A stretch of 11,207 bases of DNA, from NCBI GenBank assembly GCA_040218415.1, contig JAVJRN010000008.1, positions 1 through 11,207 of the forward strand, given 5' to 3'. The translations under genes and the position numbers were made by a program. Positions within the stretch are counted from its first letter, which is position 1, and each line of letters begins with the position of its first letter. This document shows positions 7,139 through 11,207 of this stretch, piece after piece. The notes beneath the pieces are model-generated. The model searched no databases. It was not told where the DNA came from and was given only the letters and a program-made list of their open reading frames with translations. The stretch is from JAVJRN01 sp040218415 (GTDB lineage: Bacteria > Bacteroidota > Bacteroidia > Cytophagales > Cyclobacteriaceae).

Positions 7139-8209
7139 TTAAAAAGAGACTTTAGCTCCGTTGAATAGCTTGCCTTTGGCAGAAGAAATGTATGTTTCCC
7201 CGCTGGTCAATCCAGAGAGTACTTCCACCTGATTGCCATAAGTTTTACCTACCCGCAACCACCTCAGAATGGCTACATTATCAGATCCAATCGTGTAAAT
7301 TCCAGTTAGCTGACCTTGCTTCACAAGAGCCGCATTTGGCACCATCACTGTTGATTTTTCATTTTCCATTGCTACAGGAAACTGGACATTGACAAACATG
7401 CCAGGAAGCACATCGGCATTTTTACCAGACAAACTGATTTTCACTAAATACTGACCTCCGGTATTTTTTGCAGAATGGCTTACTTCAGCTACCACGCCAG
7501 TGAGTACATGATCCATTGTTTTTACCACAACCTGAACTTCGCTTCCTTTCTTGATATGATCGATATCAGATTCAGAAACCATTGCGGTCACTTCCAAATT
7601 CCCTTGCGCTTCAATGCTCAAGAGCGGCATACCAGGATTGGCCATATCGCCTTCTTTGATAAAAGTATTCGTAACCACACCACTAAAAGGAGCTTTGATA
7701 TTGGCGTAAGCGAACTGCGCCATCACTTCCTGTTTCATCTGCTCAGCACCCTCTAGGCCTGCTTTCGCCATCTCATAGCGAGTCGTCATGTCGTCCAATT
7801 CTTTTTGCGAAGCGCTTCCTTGATTAAAAAGGGTTTTGAAGCGTTCGAAATCTTTTTTCGCATTTTCAAAACCTGAAGTAGCTTGAGTTATAGAAGCTTC
7901 CACCTGAGCCTTTTTCGCCAATAAATCCGTGCTGTTGATGCTGATGAGTAATTGACCTTGCTGGACATAATCGCCAACATTTACATTTAAATTTTGAACA
8001 AACCCCATCATGCGTGTGCTCAGGTTGGCGCTATTTTTTGCCTCAATTTTTCCACTTGCTGAGACAAAACCCGACTGGTTCGAGGCTGCTGTTTTGCCCA
8101 CTTTCACGACAATCGGAGGGAGTACTGCCACCTCTCGTGATTCTCCGCCTCCACAGCTCATGGCCGTCAAAGCAACGACTCCAATGATTGTATATATAAT
8201 TCCCTTCAT
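7139..8209 (-). CDS. RND efflux periplasmic adaptor (membrane fusion protein, HlyD/AcrA family), lipoprotein
   Basis: This 356-residue adaptor links the RND pump to the outer-membrane channel. The signal MKGIIYTIIGVVALTAMSC carries a lipobox with Cys19 as the lipidated residue. Residues about 45-95 form the first half of the lipoyl-like (barrel-sandwich) domain, with the V-G-D-Y-V-Q-Q-G motif at 78-85. Residues about 95-165 form an alpha-helical hairpin that contacts the channel. The second lipoyl half (IKAPFSGVVTNTFIKEGD) is at about 170-190, followed by a beta-barrel (about 205-285) and a membrane-proximal domain (about 290-356). Nothing in it points to a particular substrate: there is no His-rich metal-binding extension. 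The ATG lies 3 nt after the stop of the upstream channel gene (TAA-gaa-ATG), so the two are almost certainly translated together. Confidence 0.95.
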   Translation of the reverse strand: MKGIIYTIIGVVALTAMSCGGGESREVAVLPPIVVKVGKTAASNQSGFVSASGKIEAKNSANLSTRMMGFVQNLNVNVGDYVQQGQLLISINSTDLLAKKAQVEASITQATSGFENAKKDFERFKTLFNQGSASQKELDDMTTRYEMAKAGLEGAEQMKQEVMAQFAYANIKAPFSGVVTNTFIKEGDMANPGMPLLSIEAQGNLEVTAMVSESDIDHIKKGSEVQVVVKTMDHVLTGVVAEVSHSAKNTGGQYLVKISLSGKNADVLPGMFVNVQFPVAMENEKSTVMVPNAALVKQGQLTGIYTIGSDNVAILRWLRVGKTYGNQVEVLSGLTSGETYISSAKGKLFNGAKVSF

Positions 8210-8212
8210 TTC

Positions 8213-9523
8213 TTATTTGGTTAAAAAGTCTAAGTAGTTTTTAGTGTATTGATATTCGAAAACGGTCTGCAGATATTCGAGCTCTTTTTGGTACATCTGG
8301 GTTTCAGCCATGAGCAGGTCTGAGGTTTTTACCAAACCTTCTTCAAACCGGTCTTTTCTTATTTTGTAAGCTTCTTTTGATTGCTGTAATGCCAGCTGAG
8401 CATTATTTGCTTTGTTTTCTGTGTCTTTGAGCTGGCGATAAGCCGCATGGAGTTCCATTTGGCTTTGCGCTTTGTATTGTTGGGCTTCCACCTCAGCTTT
8501 TTCATATTCCACCTTGCTTTTTTGAAGCTGACCAAGCGACTTGTATCCATCAAAAAGCGACCATGACAATTGTGCGCCTACTAGGTAACCTTTGGCATTT
8601 GTTCCAAACAATTGATCGTCGTACATCTGATAGCTACCAAAAGCGTTGAGACGAGGCAGGAAGGTCATTTTGCCTGATTGCAGCATTTTTTCGTATGCTT
8701 CTGATGACTTGTCTATCGCTAGAATGTCTTTTCTATTTTCCGACAAGGAAACATCAAAAACGGCTGTTTCAATCTCAGCACTTAGTTCTTGATCAGGCTG
8801 ATAAACCTGAGCTGCTCCAGATTCATTCATCAAAAAAGCGAGATAATCCGAGGCGTTTTTTACATTGGACCGGGCATTTTGAACGTGATTGGAGACTTCA
8901 CCCACACGTACTTGCACATCCAACAAATCGGTTTTCTGCAGCAAGCCTTGATCATAAAAATCGTTGACCACCTTAAGGTTGGCCTGTGCTGTTTGATTTG
9001 CCTGATTCATGACCACCACTGCTTGGTAAGCCAGCTGAAGTTGCATGAAGGCTTTGCTCACTTCCAATACCAGATATTCTTTGGTACGAGCCGATTGTAA
9101 ACCATAAGCTTCCATTTTTGATTTAGCCGCCTGACGCTGATAAATGCCATCTACGTTGATCAGCGGCTGAAGCACCTCGATTTGTGTGGCATAGTTTTCA
9201 GTCCTCTTAGGGTTATTAAGAAGATTTGGATCAAAATCTGCGGGAGTCAATATCGCCTGATTCAGCTTGGAGCCAAACGCCATCAAAGGGTTGGTGGTGA
9301 CCATAGCCGTATGCGAAACGGTAATATTGGGCAGAAACAATGCATTGGATTGTTGAAAATCTGCACTTGCTGATTCATACTGCTTATCAGCTATCCGAGC
9401 CTGAAGGTTGCGCTCCTGCACCTTGGCTTGTATCGTTTGTAAGGAAATTTGCAATGTATCCTGACTCCATGCCTTGGGCATAAATCCAGTGAGCATTACA
9501 AGTATCAATATGTTCTTCGTCAT
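8213..9523 (-). CDS. TolC-family outer-membrane efflux channel
   Basis: This 436-residue outer-membrane factor is the exit duct of the tripartite pump. A Sec signal peptide occupies residues 1-20 (cut after ...PKAWS, before Gln21). The mature protein has two related halves, each with long amphipathic, Gln/Ala-rich helices around a short beta-barrel segment. The first half has the TENYATQIEVLQPLIN strand region and the helix 'QAVVVMNQANQTAQANLKVVNDFYDQGLLQKTDLLD'-type motif near residues 165-205, described here in part only. The second half repeats it with 'RFEEGLVKTSDLLMAETQMYQ' near residues 392-412. The DLLDxQ / DLLMAE pair is the usual internal repeat mark of the OEP family. It is the first gene of the operon, and an exact TAnnTTTG box sits 20 nt upstream of its ATG. 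Confidence 0.94.
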   Translation of the reverse strand: MTKNILILVMLTGFMPKAWSQDTLQISLQTIQAKVQERNLQARIADKQYESASADFQQSNALFLPNITVSHTAMVTTNPLMAFGSKLNQAILTPADFDPNLLNNPKRTENYATQIEVLQPLINVDGIYQRQAAKSKMEAYGLQSARTKEYLVLEVSKAFMQLQLAYQAVVVMNQANQTAQANLKVVNDFYDQGLLQKTDLLDVQVRVGEVSNHVQNARSNVKNASDYLAFLMNESGAAQVYQPDQELSAEIETAVFDVSLSENRKDILAIDKSSEAYEKMLQSGKMTFLPRLNAFGSYQMYDDQLFGTNAKGYLVGAQLSWSLFDGYKSLGQLQKSKVEYEKAEVEAQQYKAQSQMELHAAYRQLKDTENKANNAQLALQQSKEAYKIRKDRFEEGLVKTSDLLMAETQMYQKELEYLQTVFEYQYTKNYLDFLTK

Positions 9524-9542
9524 TCGTCTGATTAATTTTTTA

Positions 9543-9550
9543 CAAACGTA
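9543..9550 (-). promoter_or_regulatory. Candidate -7 promoter box of the efflux operon
   Basis: Read on the minus strand, 9550-9543 is TACGTTTG, an exact match to the Bacteroidota -7 consensus TAnnTTTG. It ends 20 nt upstream of the TolC-family ATG at 9523, so the transcript would have a short leader. No TTG/TTTG -33 element is visible at 17-23 nt upstream, which lowers the confidence or suggests an activator-dependent promoter. Confidence 0.4.
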
Positions 9551-9655
9551 GACGGGATAAAAATTGAGTTTAGTGACTATTGTTACCGAGTGGTGATAAT
9601 AAGCTTCTATTCAGTTGCGGACTTTCTTTTAGAGATGAAGCAATGCCATGTCTTC

Positions 9656-9702
9656 TTTTTGTCCGAGCAACCATTTTGTATCTTAGTTGAATCCGACAAA
9701 AA
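9656..9702 (+). promoter_or_regulatory. Candidate corA promoter overlapped by an operator-like dyad
   Basis: TTTG at 9658-9661 and TATCTTAG at 9679-9686 (one mismatch to TAnnTTTG) are separated by 17 nt, inside the range reported for Bacteroidota promoters. The same stretch is covered by an interrupted inverted repeat: TTTTTGTC (9656-9663) with GACAAAAA (9695-9702), and inside it CAAC (9668-9671) with GTTG (9686-9689). A regulator bound there would cover the candidate promoter, or the element may fold in the RNA. The transcript leader to the corA start at 9791 would be about 100 nt. Confidence 0.25.
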
Positions 9703-9790
9703 ACTTATTGTACCAATTTTAACTAATCCAAATGCCCGATTAATGGTTGTAGTATATTGATGTTTAATTTTAGTACCAAGACTTAAAAAA

Positions 9791-10765
9791 GTGCTACATC
9801 TCATTCAATATAACACAGAAACATACAGCGCCAGCGAGCATGATGATCCATCTACAGCATCCAAATGGCTCAAACCAGACATGGTCAATTGGATTGATAT
9901 TGAATCTTCTGATCCAGAAATTGTAGCAGAGATTTCCGCCATCTTTAATGTGCATCCGCTGATCACCGAGGACATTCTCAATGTAGACCACTTACCAAAA
10001 TTTGAGGCCTTTGAAGATCATATATTTCTTTCTCTTAAAATGCTCCGCTACGAGGAGGAAACAGGCCAAATAAGTCAAGAGCATCTCAATATTGTACTTG
10101 GAAAGCAGCTATTGATCACTTTTCAGGAAGGATTACCTGGCGATGTGTTTGATGGTTTGAGGAAAAGATTAGAACTGGGCAAAGGCGTCATCCGTAGAAG
10201 TAGCGAAGAATATTTGCTTTATCACTGCTTAGATGCTGTAGTAGATAACTATATGAGCATCAGCGAAATACTGAGATCGCAAATGGAGCAAATGGAAATC
10301 AAATTGATCAGCGATACCAACTACGACGCTCCTGAGGAGGTGATGAAGCTGAAAAAGAAAGTGAATGTGCTTAGAGGGTATACGATTCCACTTTGGGATG
10401 CTTTTAATCAGATGCAGGCGGAAGGGGATAAATTTTTTCACAAAGACTCCAAAGTATATTTTCGTGATATAAGCGACCACATCAAGTTTCTCATTAGCTT
10501 TTTTGATACCTCGCGCGAAATGCTCCGAGACATTATGGACTTGTACCAAACCAACATCAACAATGAGATGAACAAGGTCATGAAAACCCTGACGGTAGTT
10601 TCGGCCATTTTTATTCCTTTGACTTTTGTAGCTGGCGTTTATGGTATGAACTTCGATTTCATGCCCGAACTTCATTATGAATGGGGCTATCCATTCGTGT
10701 GGAGTTTGATGGGCTTTACTACCATCGTTATGATTACCATCATGCGCTACAAAAAGTGGCTCTAA
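9791..10765 (+). CDS. corA: CorA family magnesium/cobalt transporter
   Basis: This is a pentameric inner-membrane channel for Mg2+ (and Co2+/Ni2+), by family knowledge. The 324-residue product has the cytoplasmic domain (residues 1 to about 260), with the family's HPLITEDILN...HLPKFEAFEDHIF region near residues 55-80 and a long helix in the second half. TM1 ends in the signature G285-M286-N287 preceded by Tyr. A short loop with FMPEL follows, then TM2 (about residues 297-318) and the basic C-terminus RYKKWL. All marks of a working CorA are present. The start is GTG at 9791: the frame is closed by a TGA at 9758-9760 and the first in-frame ATG would remove 30 residues of the conserved N-terminal domain. 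It is divergent from the efflux operon and convergent with the ttcA-like gene. Nothing ties it to the pump except position. Confidence 0.94.
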   Translation: MLHLIQYNTETYSASEHDDPSTASKWLKPDMVNWIDIESSDPEIVAEISAIFNVHPLITEDILNVDHLPKFEAFEDHIFLSLKMLRYEEETGQISQEHLNIVLGKQLLITFQEGLPGDVFDGLRKRLELGKGVIRRSSEEYLLYHCLDAVVDNYMSISEILRSQMEQMEIKLISDTNYDAPEEVMKLKKKVNVLRGYTIPLWDAFNQMQAEGDKFFHKDSKVYFRDISDHIKFLISFFDTSREMLRDIMDLYQTNINNEMNKVMKTLTVVSAIFIPLTFVAGVYGMNFDFMPELHYEWGYPFVWSLMGFTTIVMITIMRYKKWL

Positions 10766-10802
10766 GGAATTTGACCTAGCAGCAAAAGCATTTTCGCCTC
10801 AG

Positions 10803-10834
10803 TTTCGTAATTGGTAAAAGATCAATTGACGAAA
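10803..10834. other. Hairpin between corA and the ttcA-like gene
   Basis: TTTCGTAATTG (10803-10813) pairs with CAATT-g-ACGAAA (10823-10834) with one bulged G at 10828. The stem can extend inward by a G-U and a T-A pair, leaving an AAAAG loop. It lies between two converging genes, 37 nt after the corA stop, where a terminator is expected. No T-tract follows on either strand, so it may be a weak terminator or a processing/stability hairpin. Confidence 0.3.
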
Positions 10835-10885
10835 TACTCGCGTAATCTTATCCTCTCCCTGCGATCAGAGCTTCACCATTGGCTT

Positions 10886-11207
10886 TTACAAAGCAGCAAT
10901 TGTATTCATACGTAACTTTTCATCTGGCAAAAGATTTGGCTCCACATTGTGTAATGCCTTAAAAGCACTTTCTCGCATGTCAGGATATTTTTCTGTAAGA
11001 TCATTGATGAGTTTTTTCATATCCTGCCGTCTCATATTGTCTTAAGAGCCACACAGGTTACAAGGGACTATTGGCCAGTTTTGGGCTGCTACAAATTCAG
11101 AAATGATTGATTCCTTTATCTGATAAAGTGGTCGAATCACATGTAAGTCTCCCGCCTCGATCAAATAGTTTGGCGGCATGGTGCTTAACTGACCTGAAAA
11201 AAAGGTA
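10886..11207 (-). pseudogene. ttcA: 3' part of ttcA-like tRNA 2-thiocytidine(32) synthetase, interrupted by an in-frame TAA; truncated at window edge
   Basis: On the minus strand from the right edge, the frame reads FFSGQLSTMPPNYL..., then DLHVIRPLYQIKE, then WPIVPCNLCGS. This is the C-terminal part of TtcA, the ATP-dependent PP-loop/Fe-S enzyme that thiolates cytidine 32 of tRNA. The CNLCGS motif holds one of the Fe-S cysteine positions. Directly after GS comes TAA (11044-11042), where the family has Gln (CNLCGSQ). The frame then stays open for 51 codons, DNMRRQDMKKL...EKYPDMRESAFKALHNVEP..LLPDEKL, to a TAA at 10888-10886. This downstream part matches the TtcA C-terminal tail pattern (Q..NLQRQ, YP.R.E..F.A..NV.PS.L.D). 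A single CAA-to-TAA change explains the break. The shortened protein keeps the Cys motif and might still work. A sequencing error is the other explanation. The 5' end and PP-loop lie outside the window. Confidence 0.82.

Noticed and set aside
9607..9804. Minus-strand open frame of 65 codons in the divergent promoter region
   Set aside because: No motif, low-complexity Lys/Ser-rich translation, and it overlaps the corA start and the candidate promoter elements. It is most likely a chance frame.
10229..10675. Minus-strand 148-codon open frame inside corA
   Set aside because: It is fully inside a gene with clear CorA family features, and its His/Ile-rich translation is typical of an antisense shadow frame.

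Overview
The window looks like chromosomal DNA from a marine-type Bacteroidota, probably of the order Cytophagales (inference). The reasons are start codons without Shine-Dalgarno sequences, an exact TAnnTTTG-type -7 box, a lipoprotein S9 peptidase with a Cys-Gln-Gln-Gln mature end, and Bacteroidota-like signal peptides. No rRNA, tRNA, CRISPR array, transposase or integrase was found.

Layout. (1) Positions 1-1264 are accessory in character. They hold two small genes of unknown function (a membrane-anchored protein and a short secreted protein). Each gene is followed by a related intergenic element of about 115-120 nt. The two elements share four short motifs in the same order, and one overlaps the stop codon of the gene before it. 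This resembles an integron-like or cassette-like arrangement, although no integrase is present. (2) Positions 1329-3227 encode a lipoprotein serine peptidase of the S9 (prolyl oligopeptidase/acylaminoacyl peptidase) family with an intact catalytic triad. (3) A perfect 16-bp hairpin at 3288-3323 ends this gene and the convergent operon. (4) Positions 9523 down to 3329 on the minus strand form a five-gene operon. In transcription order it encodes a TolC-family outer-membrane channel, a lipoprotein membrane-fusion adaptor, an RND inner-membrane pump, a small PII-like protein and a small DUF2892-like membrane protein. The first three make a complete tripartite efflux pump. The last two are probably regulatory or accessory. 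(5) A divergent promoter region of about 270 bp separates this operon from a CorA-family Mg2+/Co2+ transporter on the plus strand (9791-10765). (6) At the right edge, on the minus strand, lies the 3' part of a ttcA-like tRNA 2-thiocytidine synthetase gene. It carries an in-frame TAA where the family has Gln, and the reading frame continues recognisably for 51 codons after it.

The points most worth a second look are the interrupted ttcA frame, the paired cassette-like repeats, and the PII-like and DUF2892 genes at the end of an RND operon whose pump has the Asp-Asp signature of proton-driven HAE-type pumps and an Arg in place of the usual TM10 Lys.
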